Shown here piece after piece: positions 1 through 8,347 of a DNA stretch of 64,000 bases; positions within the stretch are counted from its first letter, which is position 1; every line of letters starts with the position of its first letter. Both the position numbers and the translations under genes were made by a program. Source of the stretch: Pseudomonadota bacterium (GTDB lineage: Bacteria; Myxococcota; Myxococcia; Myxococcales; Myxococcaceae); assembly GCA_023423535.1 (NCBI GenBank), contig JAFAFL010000095.1, positions 1-64,000 on the forward strand. Reading direction: 5' to 3'. The notes below the pieces were generated by a model that worked only from the letters and a program-made list of their open reading frames with translations, ran no database searches and was not told the DNA's origin.

Positions 1-9
1 GCCGCTGCG

Positions 10-699
10 TCAGCCTCCGGGCCCGGCGCGCGCCACGCCTCGCCGCCGCGTCATCCACAAGCCGCTGAGCGCGAGCGAGAGCACCAGCGGCACCGCGACG
101 ATCACCAACGCCACGTTGACGCCCTTCCACGGCGTCCACTGCAGGTAGTGCACGCGGTACGTCCAGTCGATGAAGTCGTTCAGCGCCCCGGTCTGTGTCA
201 GCTCCCCGGTGAGGCGATCGACGGTCACGCGCTTGCCACCCTCGAAGTGCACGACCAGCGCGGGATGTCTTCCGCCGCCGAGCAGCGACGTGGCCGCCGC
301 TTCCTCCTGGCCCACCACCTCTCCGTAACGATGCGCGTGTGCGGAATGGGCCACCGCCGCGCGCGCCCACTCGACGGCAACGTCGCTGCTCGCCTGCGGG
401 ATGGGCTCGCCGGTCGCCGCGTCGACCAGCACCGGTCCCGCCGCAGCCTGCACGATCCACGCGGCCTTCCCGGACGGATGGGCGAAGAGCACCGGCCTCG
501 CGTCGGGCGCATCCAGAAGCCCGAGCACCTCCGCCGCCGACACCCGCGCGTCGCGGAAGGAGTGAGAGGGGAGGGGAACGCGCAGCGCCTCGTAGGCCTC
601 GTCGTAGCGGTGCTTCACGTGGAAGAGCGCGCCGGTCACCATCCAGGTGACGAGAGGGAGAACGAGAACGGGACCCACCAGCCGGTGCCACCGAGACAT
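10..699 (-). CDS. PepSY-domain membrane protein
   Basis: A 229-residue protein if translation starts at the ATG at 699, which encodes MSRWHRLVGP. An upstream in-frame start at 762 would add 21 residues with no visible domain. A hydrophobic helix follows the N-terminus (LVGPVLVLPLVTWMVTG) and a second helix lies near the C-terminus (VALVIVAVPLVLSLALSG), so the middle part should face the periplasm. That middle carries PepSY-like pieces (AAWIVQAAAGPVLVDAATGE and RVTVDRLTGEL). The family is common in membrane reductases and iron-regulated membrane proteins. Its substrate here is unknown. No strong Shine-Dalgarno sequence precedes either start. The gene is complete: its TGA is at 12-10. Whatever lies further downstream is outside the window. 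Confidence 0.75.
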   Translation of the reverse strand: MSRWHRLVGPVLVLPLVTWMVTGALFHVKHRYDEAYEALRVPLPSHSFRDARVSAAEVLGLLDAPDARPVLFAHPSGKAAWIVQAAAGPVLVDAATGEPIPQASSDVAVEWARAAVAHSAHAHRYGEVVGQEEAAATSLLGGGRHPALVVHFEGGKRVTVDRLTGELTQTGALNDFIDWTYRVHYLQWTPWKGVNVALVIVAVPLVLSLALSGLWMTRRRGVARAGPGG

Positions 700-777
700 G
701 CGCGCGTCATATGCGCCTGACGCGAAAACGGCGCCCCGGAGTGACCGGAGCGCCGCGTTCAATTCGACGAACTCTCC

Positions 778-1425
778 CTACGACTCGAGCAGCTGCTTCA
801 GCTTCGCCTTGTCGGCGGGGAACTCGAACGAGGCGTAGAGGTGGTAGCCGTTCTCGGGGTCGAGCATCCGCGGCTTGAGCAGCTCCATGGCGCGGAGGCG
901 GTCCTTCGGGAACTCGAACATCGCCAGCACCTCCTTGATCTGCGCGACGACGAAGTACTGCGAACCCGCAGCGCTCTCGAGCACGCGGAGGCGGTCCTTC
1001 GGGAACGCTTCACGCGAGAGGGCGCCCTTCAGCTGCGCGAGGCCCTGCGTGCTGATCGGATAGACGACGGGCCTCGGCGGGGGAGGCGGCGGCGGCGGCG
1101 GCCGGACGACGACGGGTGGAGGCGGAGGAGGAGGCGGCGCGGGCGGCAGGACATCCCGGACTCTCGGCGCGTCGCGCGTCATTCCCTTCAGCTCGGAGAG
1201 CTCGCGTTCGGCGCGGCGCATCAGCTCGCGGCGGCGCTTCTTGTTCCCCTCGTCGGCGGCCTCCTCCATCAGGCGCTCCACTTCGGCGAGCCGGCGGAGC
1301 ACGTCCGATCGATCGAGCACCACCCGGTCATCGCCGTGGCCACCGCTCCACTTCTTGCCGTCCGCGCGCGCGGCGGAGAGGGGGACTGCGACCGCGAGCA
1401 CCGCTGCAATGATGACCAGCCTCAT
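778..1425 (-). CDS. Secreted DUF4476-domain protein with polyproline linker
   Basis: A 215-residue protein with a signal peptide (MRLVIIAAVLAVAVPLSAARA). A charged helical segment (about residues 35-80) is followed by two long polyproline tracts split by VVVRP (about 90-118). The C-terminal region, about 125-215, contains repeats of the form F-P-K-D-R-L-R with YFVVAQIKEVL between them. That matches the DUF4476 pattern seen in secreted proteins of several phyla; its function is unknown. The polyproline tracts come from a low-complexity GGC/GGA-type DNA stretch at about 1078-1140. The gene is divergent from the basic protein at 1522, with 96 bases between the starts. Confidence 0.75.
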   Translation of the reverse strand: MRLVIIAAVLAVAVPLSAARADGKKWSGGHGDDRVVLDRSDVLRRLAEVERLMEEAADEGNKKRRRELMRRAERELSELKGMTRDAPRVRDVLPPAPPPPPPPPVVVRPPPPPPPPPRPVVYPISTQGLAQLKGALSREAFPKDRLRVLESAAGSQYFVVAQIKEVLAMFEFPKDRLRAMELLKPRMLDPENGYHLYASFEFPADKAKLKQLLES

Positions 1426-1521
1426 GCGTTCCTCCGTGAAAGCCTTTGCCCGACGGACGGGCGGAGCCTAAATGCGATTCACTCTCAGGTGCAGGACACG
1501 CGAGAGCGGAGGCGGACACAC

Positions 1522-2091
1522 ATGGCGCAGAGCGGGTGGGACGAGCAGTTCCGGGCATTCCTGAAGCGCGCGGGCGACGACCTCAAGAAGATGGGCGAGG
1601 ACCTTCGCACCGAAGCGCAGCGCCTCGTGGAGCAGGTCGGGGATCCAGAGAAGCAGGAGCAGGTCCGCGCGAAGGCGCGCGAGGTCGGCGTGTGGGCGAA
1701 GCAGGCCGCGGTGGAGGTCGCCGAGCTCGTGGACAAGGGCGCGCAGAAGGCCGAGGCCGCACTCCGCAACTTCAGCAGCCGCGACGCCGAGGGCGCTCCC
1801 ACGGGCACAGCGCCGCCGAACCCCACGCGCGACGAGGGCTCGGTCGCCGACAGCGCAGTGGCGGAGGAGACCGCGCCTCGCACCCGCCGCGCCGCTGCGC
1901 CGAAGGCTTCGGCCTCGAAGCAGACCGCGCCGAAGAGAGCCGCCGCCAGCACGCCTGTCGCGAAGGCCGGCGCTCCGGTCGCGAAGAAGACGGTGGGCGC
2001 GAAGAAGAAGGGCCCGGGCACGCCGGTGAAGAAGAAGCCCGCCCCCGCCGGCGCGACGAAGAAGTCCATCGGCCCGAAGAAGCGGGGCTGA
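1522..2091 (+). CDS. Histone-H1-like Lys/Ala/Pro-tailed protein
   Basis: A 189-residue protein that starts at the ATG preceded by GGAGG (1508-1513). The first 85 residues form an acidic, probably helical segment (MAQSGWDEQFRAFLKRAGDD, then alternating Lys/Glu), reminiscent of phasin-like or apolipophorin-like helices. The last 90 residues are a low-complexity Ala/Lys/Pro/Thr tail (KKTVGAKKKGPGTPVKKKP) like eukaryotic H1 and bacterial H1-like DNA-binding proteins. I infer nucleic-acid or polyanion binding from the tail. No catalytic motif is visible. It lies 68 bases upstream of grpE on the same strand, so co-transcription with the chaperone genes is possible. Confidence 0.7.
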   Translation: MAQSGWDEQFRAFLKRAGDDLKKMGEDLRTEAQRLVEQVGDPEKQEQVRAKAREVGVWAKQAAVEVAELVDKGAQKAEAALRNFSSRDAEGAPTGTAPPNPTRDEGSVADSAVAEETAPRTRRAAAPKASASKQTAPKRAAASTPVAKAGAPVAKKTVGAKKKGPGTPVKKKPAPAGATKKSIGPKKRG

Positions 2092-2159
2092 ATTTTGTCG
2101 TGAGGGTGCGCGGCCTACATACCGTTCCACTGTCCGACCCAGCGTGAGATAGTCGGCGC

Positions 2160-2909
2160 GTGTCGAACGAGAATGGAAAGCCGAGCGGCGAGACTGCCCA
2201 CGACCACGCCCCCTCCACCGCGCAGGACGAATTCCTCCCGGACGATCCCGCGAGGACCGACCCGGACCCGGAGATTCCCGAAGAGCAGGTAGCGGAGGCC
2301 CAGCTGGAGATGGCGGACCCCGCGGCGGCGGACGGGGCTGCGGCGCAGAAGGAGATCGAGAGCCTGCGCGCGCAGCTCGAGTTCTCGCAGGCGAAGAGCC
2401 GCGAGCTGATGGAGAAGCTGCGCGACGAGCACGAGAAGATGCTCCGCGCGGTGGCGGACCTCGACAACTTCAAGAAGCGCGCGCAGAAGGAGAAGGAGGA
2501 GGTCCAGAAGTTCGGCGCCGAGCGGCTGCTGAAGGATCTCCTCCCCGTCGCCGACAACCTCGATCGGGCGCTGGAGGCCGCGAGCAAGACCGCGGACTTC
2601 GAGAGCCTGCGCCAGGGCGTGGCGATGACGCGCAAGCAGTTCGACGACTCGCTCGGGCGGCACGGCGTGAAGGGCTTCAGCGCGCTCGGGCAGCCGTTCG
2701 ATCCGCACCTCCACGAGGCGATGCAGCAGGTGGAGACGGCGGACGTGCCCGCGGGCCACGTGGCGATGGAGCTCGTGCGCGGCTACACGCTCAATGAGCG
2801 CCTCGTGCGCCCGGCGCTGGTGGTGGTGGCGAAGGCACCGTCGCCCACGGCGGGTGCGAGCGGAGGCCAGAGCGAAGGCGCGGACGAAGGCAACTCCGGG
2901 GGGAGTTAG
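2160..2909 (+). CDS. grpE: GrpE nucleotide exchange factor
   Basis: A 249-residue protein starting at GTG (MSNENGKPSG). GrpE releases ADP from DnaK. The N-terminal 60 residues are acidic and disordered. A long coiled coil follows (about 62-120), with the GrpE-typical segment RAVADLDNFKKRAQKEKEE. The C-terminal beta domain contains the family motif region (FDPHLHEAMQQVETADVPAG and RGYTLNERLVRPALVVV). A longer-than-usual acidic head and a Gly/Ser-rich tail flank the conserved core. Its stop lies 6 bases before dnaK, and the dnaK Shine-Dalgarno sequence is within the grpE end, so the two are almost certainly co-translated. In M. xanthus the equivalent arrangement is grpS-sglK. Confidence 0.95.
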   Translation: MSNENGKPSGETAHDHAPSTAQDEFLPDDPARTDPDPEIPEEQVAEAQLEMADPAAADGAAAQKEIESLRAQLEFSQAKSRELMEKLRDEHEKMLRAVADLDNFKKRAQKEKEEVQKFGAERLLKDLLPVADNLDRALEAASKTADFESLRQGVAMTRKQFDDSLGRHGVKGFSALGQPFDPHLHEAMQQVETADVPAGHVAMELVRGYTLNERLVRPALVVVAKAPSPTAGASGGQSEGADEGNSGGS

Positions 2910-2915
2910 TCAATC

Positions 2916-4745
2916 ATGAGCAAGGTCATCGGGATCGATCTGGGCACGACCAACTCCTGCGTGTCGGTGATGGAGGGTGGAGAGCCGGTCGTCATCCCCA
3001 ACAGCGAGGGCGCCCGAACCACGCCGTCGATGGTCGCGTTCACCGACGGCGGCGAGCGCCTCGTCGGACAGATCGCCAAGCGGCAGGGCATCACCAACCC
3101 GGAGAACACGCTCTTCGCGGTGAAGCGCCTCATCGGCCAGCGCTACGAGGCGAAGGAGGTCAAGAAGGCGATCTCCATGAGCCCGTTCCGCATCGTCGCC
3201 TCGCAGAACGGCGACGCGTGGGTGGACGTGCGCGGCAAGCCCATGGCCCCGCAGGAGATCTCCGCCATGGTGCTTCAGAAGATGAAGCAGACGGCGGAGG
3301 ACTACCTCGGCGAGCCGGTCTCCGAGGCGGTGATCACCGTCCCCGCCTACTTCAACGACTCGCAGCGGCAGGCGACGAAGGACGCGGGACGCATCGCGGG
3401 CCTCAACGTGCTGCGCATCATCAACGAGCCCACCGCGGCGGCGCTGGCCTACGGCCTCGACAAGAACAAGGACGGCAAGGCGGAGAAGATCGCCGTCTAC
3501 GACCTCGGCGGCGGCACGTTCGACATCTCGATCCTCGAGCTCAACGCGGGCGTGTTCGAGGTGAAGAGCACCAACGGCGACACGTTCCTCGGCGGCGAGG
3601 ACTTCGACCAGCGGATCATCGACTGGCTCGCCGAACGCTTCAGGGCGCAGCACGGGCTGGACCTGCGCAAGGACCGGATGGCGCTGCAGCGGCTGAAGGA
3701 GGCGGCGGAGCGCGCGAAGCACGAGCTGTCGTCGGCGACGGAGACGGAGGTGAACCTCCCGTTCATCACCGCCGACGCGTCGGGCCCCAAGCACCTGACC
3801 GAGACCATCGAGCGCGCGCAGCTCGAGGCGATGGTGAAGGACCTCATCGACCGCACGCTCGAGCCCTGCCGCACGGCGATGAAGGATGCCGGCGTGACCG
3901 CGAACCAGATCCAGCAGGTGCTGCTGGTGGGTGGCATGACGCGGATGCCGTCGGTGCAGGCGAAGGTGCGCGAGATCTTCGGCAAGGAGCCGCACAAGGG
4001 CATCAACCCGGACGAGGTCGTGGCCATCGGCGCGGCGATCCAGGGCGGCGTGCTCAAGGGCGAGGTGAAGGACGTCCTCCTGCTCGACGTGACCCCGCTG
4101 TCGCTCGGCGTGGAGACGGCCGGCGGCGTGTTCACGAAGATCCTCGAGAAGAACACCACCATCCCCTGCAAGAAGAGCCAGGTCTTCAGCACCGCGGTGG
4201 ACAACCAGCCGCTGGTGAGCGTGCACGTGCTCCAGGGCGAGCGCGAGATGGCGGCGGACAACAAGACGCTCGCGCGGTTCGAGCTCGTGGGCATCCCGCC
4301 GGCGCCGCGTGGCGTGCCGCAGATCGAGGTCTCGTTCGACATCGACGCCAACGGCATCGTCAGCGTCTCGGCGAGGGATCTCGGGACCGGCAAGGTGCAG
4401 CAGGTGCGCGTGGTCTCGAACTCCGGCCTCACCGAGGCGGAGATCCAGCGGATGATCGAGGACGCGCGCACGCACCAGTCGGACGACAAGAAGAAGCGCG
4501 AGCTCGCCGACCTGCGCAACAACGCAGAGGGCCTCATCTACACCACGGAGAAGTCGCTCGAGGAGTATGCGTCGCTGCTCTCCGCGCAGGACCAGGCGGA
4601 GATCAAGACGGACCTCGAGGCGCTGAAGAAGCTCCTCGGCGGTGGGGACCCGGCGAAGCTGCGCGAGGCGATCACCCGGCTCGAGGGATCCGCGTACCGG
4701 ATCGCCGACGCGATCTACGCGGACCAGCAGAAGGCCGGCTCGTAA
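2916..4745 (+). CDS. dnaK: DnaK/Hsp70 chaperone with short C-terminus
   Basis: A 609-residue Hsp70. The ATPase domain has the phosphate-1 motif (GIDLGTTNSCVSV, about 5-17), the connecting region (YDLGGGTFDISIL) and the adenosine motif (LLVGGMTRMPSVQ). The linker DVLLLDVTPLSLGVET leads into the beta-sandwich substrate domain. The lid is shortened: the protein ends in ADAIYADQQKAGS, without the Gly-rich tail and terminal EEV-like motif of housekeeping DnaK, which is usually about 640 residues. A Shine-Dalgarno run GGGGGGAG precedes the ATG. No dnaJ follows. Length, missing tail and grpE linkage resemble SglK of M. xanthus, a DnaK homologue needed for social motility. That assignment is inference, and an ordinary DnaK role is not excluded. 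Confidence 0.96.
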   Translation: MSKVIGIDLGTTNSCVSVMEGGEPVVIPNSEGARTTPSMVAFTDGGERLVGQIAKRQGITNPENTLFAVKRLIGQRYEAKEVKKAISMSPFRIVASQNGDAWVDVRGKPMAPQEISAMVLQKMKQTAEDYLGEPVSEAVITVPAYFNDSQRQATKDAGRIAGLNVLRIINEPTAAALAYGLDKNKDGKAEKIAVYDLGGGTFDISILELNAGVFEVKSTNGDTFLGGEDFDQRIIDWLAERFRAQHGLDLRKDRMALQRLKEAAERAKHELSSATETEVNLPFITADASGPKHLTETIERAQLEAMVKDLIDRTLEPCRTAMKDAGVTANQIQQVLLVGGMTRMPSVQAKVREIFGKEPHKGINPDEVVAIGAAIQGGVLKGEVKDVLLLDVTPLSLGVETAGGVFTKILEKNTTIPCKKSQVFSTAVDNQPLVSVHVLQGEREMAADNKTLARFELVGIPPAPRGVPQIEVSFDIDANGIVSVSARDLGTGKVQQVRVVSNSGLTEAEIQRMIEDARTHQSDDKKKRELADLRNNAEGLIYTTEKSLEEYASLLSAQDQAEIKTDLEALKKLLGGGDPAKLREAITRLEGSAYRIADAIYADQQKAGS

Positions 4746-4887
4746 GGACGCGGTTCTCTTCATGTTTCTGCGCATGTGACTGACGCCCGGCTGCCCGCTG
4801 GGCGTGCGGCCATGCCGCGCCCGTTGGCCGTGCGGCTGAGCGGCGCCACCTTCCCTCGTGACGTTCGACTCGTTCGAGGGGGGAGCC

Positions 4888-5766
4888 ATGGGCGCTGGGC
4901 GGCGGAAGCTGGTGGTGGGGGCACTTTGCGCGTGCGCAGCGTTCGCGTGGGGCTGCGAGTCGAAGCGGGCGGCGCCGGAAGGGGGCGACAACGCTCGGAT
5001 GCAGCCGCCGTCGATGTCCGCGCCCGACGGTGAGCGCAGCGCGGGGAGCGGCGAGACGCTGCGTCGCGGGCAGATGCCGGAAGAGAACGGGACGCCCAAT
5101 CCGGCGGAGCTTCCGGGCGGTCGCGAGATGCGCGGGTTCGGCGGGGCGGGTGAGGAGGGCTCTTCCGAGCAACGCGAGACGACGCCCGGCAGCAGCACCC
5201 ATCCGGTGGACGAGGAGTGCGCAGAAGCGCCGGCCACTGCAGAGCAGCCGCAGCAACGCGCGCCGCAGCAGCAGCCGCAGCCGGGTGCTCAGCAGCAGGG
5301 CGCGGGCACCGGTGGCGCAGGGCCGGACCAGGGAAACACGGGCGTGGCACCGGAGGAGTCTCGGGCGGTGCGCGACGAGGCGACGACGATCATCGTGCCG
5401 GGGCAGGGCGGTGAGGGGCTCGACGCGGCGACGCTGAAGGACGCGGAGCGCGCGGCGCAGGACGCTCGGGAGGGTGACTCGGACGAGCGGATCGTCATCG
5501 CCAACGTCGAGTTCGGCGGGCGCCTGCAGGAGGTCGGGCCCGAGCGCGTGGTGGTGCGCGATGCGGAGGGCAATCTCTACGAGGCGCAGCTCGGCGAGGA
5601 GAGCAGCGTGAAGCGCGATCGCTTGCGCGAGGGCATGCAGGTGCGCGCGTCGCTCGACCTGGTGGAGGGTGCGTACGTGGTGCGAGAGCTCGAGCCGGTG
5701 CGTCGTGGCCAGCGTGCTCAGCCGCAGCCTCAGACGACGCAGCCGCAGCCGGACGAGGCGAGATAG
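4888..5766 (+). CDS. Gln/Pro-rich lipoprotein with C-terminal small beta domain
   Basis: A 292-residue predicted lipoprotein. The ATG at 4888 follows GAGGGGGGAG. The signal peptide ends in a lipobox-like FAWGC, giving Cys at about residue 22. Residues 25-150 are low-complexity, with Gln/Pro/Ala/Gly runs such as QPQQRAPQQQPQPGAQQQG. The only globular-looking part is the C-terminal 90 residues (IVIANVEFGGRLQEVGPERV, then a strand-rich stretch ending YVVRELEPV). It resembles the small OB/SH3-like domains that read RxxxxxGxxVRASLD, for example DUF5666-type. The function is unknown. The gene follows dnaK after 142 bases, where I see only a weak inverted repeat, so it may have its own promoter. Confidence 0.65.
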   Translation: MGAGRRKLVVGALCACAAFAWGCESKRAAPEGGDNARMQPPSMSAPDGERSAGSGETLRRGQMPEENGTPNPAELPGGREMRGFGGAGEEGSSEQRETTPGSSTHPVDEECAEAPATAEQPQQRAPQQQPQPGAQQQGAGTGGAGPDQGNTGVAPEESRAVRDEATTIIVPGQGGEGLDAATLKDAERAAQDAREGDSDERIVIANVEFGGRLQEVGPERVVVRDAEGNLYEAQLGEESSVKRDRLREGMQVRASLDLVEGAYVVRELEPVRRGQRAQPQPQTTQPQPDEAR

Positions 5767-5793
5767 CCGGGCGCTCGTTACACTGAGGGAGCG

Positions 5794-6459
5794 ATGGCGA
5801 AGAAGCCCGACCCCTTCCACAACCCGTTCAAGGGACTGAAGCTCAAGCAGGCGGAGCCTCCGAAAGCGAAGGCGCCGCCTGCTCCCTCGAAGCCCGCGCC
5901 TGCGAAGGCCCAGCGGTCCGCCGAGGACGAGGAGATGGAGTTCTTCCGCCGCTCGGTGGGCGCGGTGGAGCGGGTGGCGCGCGGCCCGAAGGTGGTGACG
6001 AGCGGCCCTCCGCCGACCGATGCGATCAAGCTGCGACGCGAAGACGACGAGGTGCTCGAGGAGCTCGCGCTGCTGGTGGCCGGCGACGGTCCCTTCCAGC
6101 TCTCCAACGACGCGGGCGTGGTGCAGGGAAGCGTATCGGGGCTCGACCCGCGGATTCTCCGGCGACTGAAGGGCGGCGAGTGGGCGGTGCAGGGCGTGCT
6201 CGATCTGCACGGCATGCGCGGCACCGAGGCGCGCTCGGCGGTGGAGAAGTTCGTCACCAGCTCGCGCCGCGCGGAGAAGCGCTGCGTGCTCGTGGTGCAC
6301 GGTCGAGGCCTGCATTCGGAGGCGAAGGTCCCGGTGCTGAAGGAGGAGGTCCCGCTCTGGTTGTCGCAGGGCCGCCTCGCCCGCGAGGTGCTCGCCTTCT
6401 GCACCGCGAAGCCGGAGGACGGCGGGCAGGGCGCGCTGTACGTGCTCTTGAAGAAGTAG
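5794..6459 (+). CDS. Smr-domain protein
   Basis: A 221-residue protein. The N-terminal 80 residues are Pro/Lys/Ala-rich and probably disordered. A spacer helix region follows. The C-terminal Smr domain, about residues 130-221, shows both hallmark motifs: LDLHG (136-140) and VVHGRGLHS (167-175). Smr domains, as in MutS2 and E. coli SmrA/SmrB, are nucleases acting on RNA or branched DNA. SmrB-type proteins cleave mRNA at collided ribosomes. This protein lacks MutS domains, so it is a stand-alone Smr. It is 27 bases downstream of the lipoprotein gene and ends 12 bases from the convergent VCBS-repeat gene. Confidence 0.9.
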   Translation: MAKKPDPFHNPFKGLKLKQAEPPKAKAPPAPSKPAPAKAQRSAEDEEMEFFRRSVGAVERVARGPKVVTSGPPPTDAIKLRREDDEVLEELALLVAGDGPFQLSNDAGVVQGSVSGLDPRILRRLKGGEWAVQGVLDLHGMRGTEARSAVEKFVTSSRRAEKRCVLVVHGRGLHSEAKVPVLKEEVPLWLSQGRLAREVLAFCTAKPEDGGQGALYVLLKK

Positions 6460-6471
6460 CGTGCGCCGCTT

Positions 6472-8238
6472 TCAGCCCGCGGTCCCGGTCCTCGCCGCGT
6501 TGCCTCGCCCGGTCGGCCAGGGGAGGCACTTCGCGTTGCTCCCCGGCAGCGACCACACCTGCACGCCGCTCTGCCCGTTGCCCACCGCGTCCTTCAGCGA
6601 GACGACGAGCTCCAGCGTTCCATCTCCGTCGAGGTCGGCCACGCTCGGCGCCGCCATGGCGCCGCGGCCGCTCAGCGGAACCTGGTGCAGTGGATGCCCG
6701 TCCGCCGCGAGCACATGCAGGTGCGGCTTCGCCTCCGGCGCACCGGGCGCGCCCGACGTGTAGGTGGTGAAGAGGATCTCCGGACTTCCATCTCCGTTGA
6801 GATCCGCGACCACCGGTTCGCTGATCCCGACGAACGGCCAGCCCGCGCCGATCGCGAAGCGCCAGAGCGACTCGCCGCGCGCGCTGAAGAGGTGGAGGAA
6901 CCCGTCGGACGAAGGGAAGAGGAGCTCCTTGCCCTCCGACGGATGGAGGTCCGCCGCGGTGAGCGACGGGAGCTGGAGGATGATGTTGTGGCCGGGCTCG
7001 TTGGCCTCGGTGCGAAGCGGCGCGCCGAGATCCTTCGGCCACTCCCAACCCTGGGGCCGCGTGCCATCCGGACGCACGACCCAGAGCGTGAAGCCGCGCG
7101 TCTGCGTGGACTCGGAGTGTTCGTGGTTGCCGAGCAGCGCGACCTCCCGCTTCCCGTCTCCGTCGAGGTCCACCAGCACCGGCGGGGACTCGGTGAACTC
7201 GCTGCGATCGCCCACGCCCCAGCCGCGCCGGGCGAAGGTGACGTCGTGGTACATCTCGATGCCGCTCACCGCGCTGTCGCTGAACTCATCGGCCGCGGGG
7301 AAGGGCCGGCCGTCGCCGCGGAAGATGCCGAACGCCATGAGGTCGTAGGTGGTGACGACGTCCGCCACGCCATCGCCATCGAGATCGCCCGCGCCCACGT
7401 TCTGGTTGTAGCCGCCGTAGTCGAGGCAGGGCGGACCGCCGTTCGCGTTGCAGGAGGCCGTCACCTGCGGCCAGCCCGGTTGCAGCTGCCCGTTCGGCGC
7501 GAGCACCGCGGTCGAGGGTCCGTCGTGCAGCTTGTTCACGATGACGCTCGCGTGGCCTTCACCGGTCACATCCGCCGCGGTCACTGAGCGGATCTCCGTG
7601 TTGCCGAAGCGTGCAGGCCAGCCGGGGAGCAGCTGCCCGTGGCGGTCGTACACCGCGACGTTGCCGCCGGTGGTCGTGCGCAGATCGCTCGCCACCACGA
7701 GCTCCGGGAAGCCATCACCGGTCACGTCTGCCGCAGCCGCGCTGGCCCACATGCGCTGCGACGATGACCCGCTGTTCGACGCGTGCTGACCGAAGCCCGC
7801 CCGCCACAGGAGCGTGCCGTCGTGCTTCCACGCGTAGAGCGTCCCGTGCCGCGGCGCGACGATCTCCTTCCTGCCGTCGCGATCCAGATCGACGAGCGTC
7901 GGCGAGGCCAGCCAGCCCTCTTCCCAGCTGCCCGGCAGCGTGCGCAGCAGCGTCGGCGCCGCCACGTTGCGTGACGCCTGCGCGCCCGCGTTGCAGCCGG
8001 CGATCACCGTCTCCACCGTGCCGCCACCGCCCGAAGAACCTCCGGACGAACCGCCGCCGCTCGAACCACCGCCCTTCGAACCGTCGCCGTGGGACTCCTT
8101 CTCTGGCTCCGCAGGCGCCTTGCCGATGAACGGAAAGAGCCGCAGACCTTCGCCCTTCCGGTCACAGCCGGCGCCGGTGACGACGAGCGCGACTGCGGCG
8201 GTCAGCATGAGCAGCGTTGATGTGGGCTTGTGCGTCAT
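6472..8238 (-). CDS. VCBS/FG-GAP repeat beta-propeller lipoprotein
   Basis: A 588-residue predicted outer-surface lipoprotein. Its signal peptide ends VTGAGC, with the lipidated Cys at about residue 25. After a Gly/Ser linker (GGGSSGGGSSGGSSGGGG) come repeated blades, each carrying a calcium-loop-like motif: DLDRDGRKEI, DVTGDGFPELVV, DLDGDGVADVV, DLDGDGKREVALLG, DLNGDGSPEILFTT and DLDGDGTLELVVSL. These are typical of VCBS/FG-GAP integrin-like beta-propellers. Such proteins act as surface adhesins or binding scaffolds. No enzymatic site is visible. The gene is divergent from the Ser/Thr kinase gene, with 109 bases between starts. Confidence 0.88.
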   Translation of the reverse strand: MTHKPTSTLLMLTAAVALVVTGAGCDRKGEGLRLFPFIGKAPAEPEKESHGDGSKGGGSSGGGSSGGSSGGGGTVETVIAGCNAGAQASRNVAAPTLLRTLPGSWEEGWLASPTLVDLDRDGRKEIVAPRHGTLYAWKHDGTLLWRAGFGQHASNSGSSSQRMWASAAAADVTGDGFPELVVASDLRTTTGGNVAVYDRHGQLLPGWPARFGNTEIRSVTAADVTGEGHASVIVNKLHDGPSTAVLAPNGQLQPGWPQVTASCNANGGPPCLDYGGYNQNVGAGDLDGDGVADVVTTYDLMAFGIFRGDGRPFPAADEFSDSAVSGIEMYHDVTFARRGWGVGDRSEFTESPPVLVDLDGDGKREVALLGNHEHSESTQTRGFTLWVVRPDGTRPQGWEWPKDLGAPLRTEANEPGHNIILQLPSLTAADLHPSEGKELLFPSSDGFLHLFSARGESLWRFAIGAGWPFVGISEPVVADLNGDGSPEILFTTYTSGAPGAPEAKPHLHVLAADGHPLHQVPLSGRGAMAAPSVADLDGDGTLELVVSLKDAVGNGQSGVQVWSLPGSNAKCLPWPTGRGNAARTGTAG

Positions 8239-8347
8239 GAAGCGGATCTTCGCCGGATCCGCGTCCGTTGAAGGATGACGGGCGGGCTCGGGCTCGAAGG
8301 GCCGGTCGCTCTCCGACCATCACGACAGCGCAGGTAAAGTAGCGAGC

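Noticed and set aside
1078..1140. GGC/GGA-rich low-complexity DNA
   Set aside because: It encodes the polyproline linker of the DUF4476 protein and is not a separate repeat element.
841..1521. Upstream extension of the H1-like gene frame to 841
   Set aside because: It runs antisense through the DUF4476 gene. The ATG at 1522 has a proper Shine-Dalgarno sequence.
4783..4805. ACGCCC / GGGCGT inverted repeat after dnaK
   Set aside because: Six-bp arms, 11-base loop, no T-run. Too weak to call a terminator.
2910..5237. 775-codon open frame antisense to dnaK and other very long antisense frames (21639-24671, 47604-50741, 45940-50229 upstream part)
   Set aside because: They are frame shadows of well-supported genes in GC-rich DNA. 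Their composition is Arg/Ala/Gly-rich without domains.
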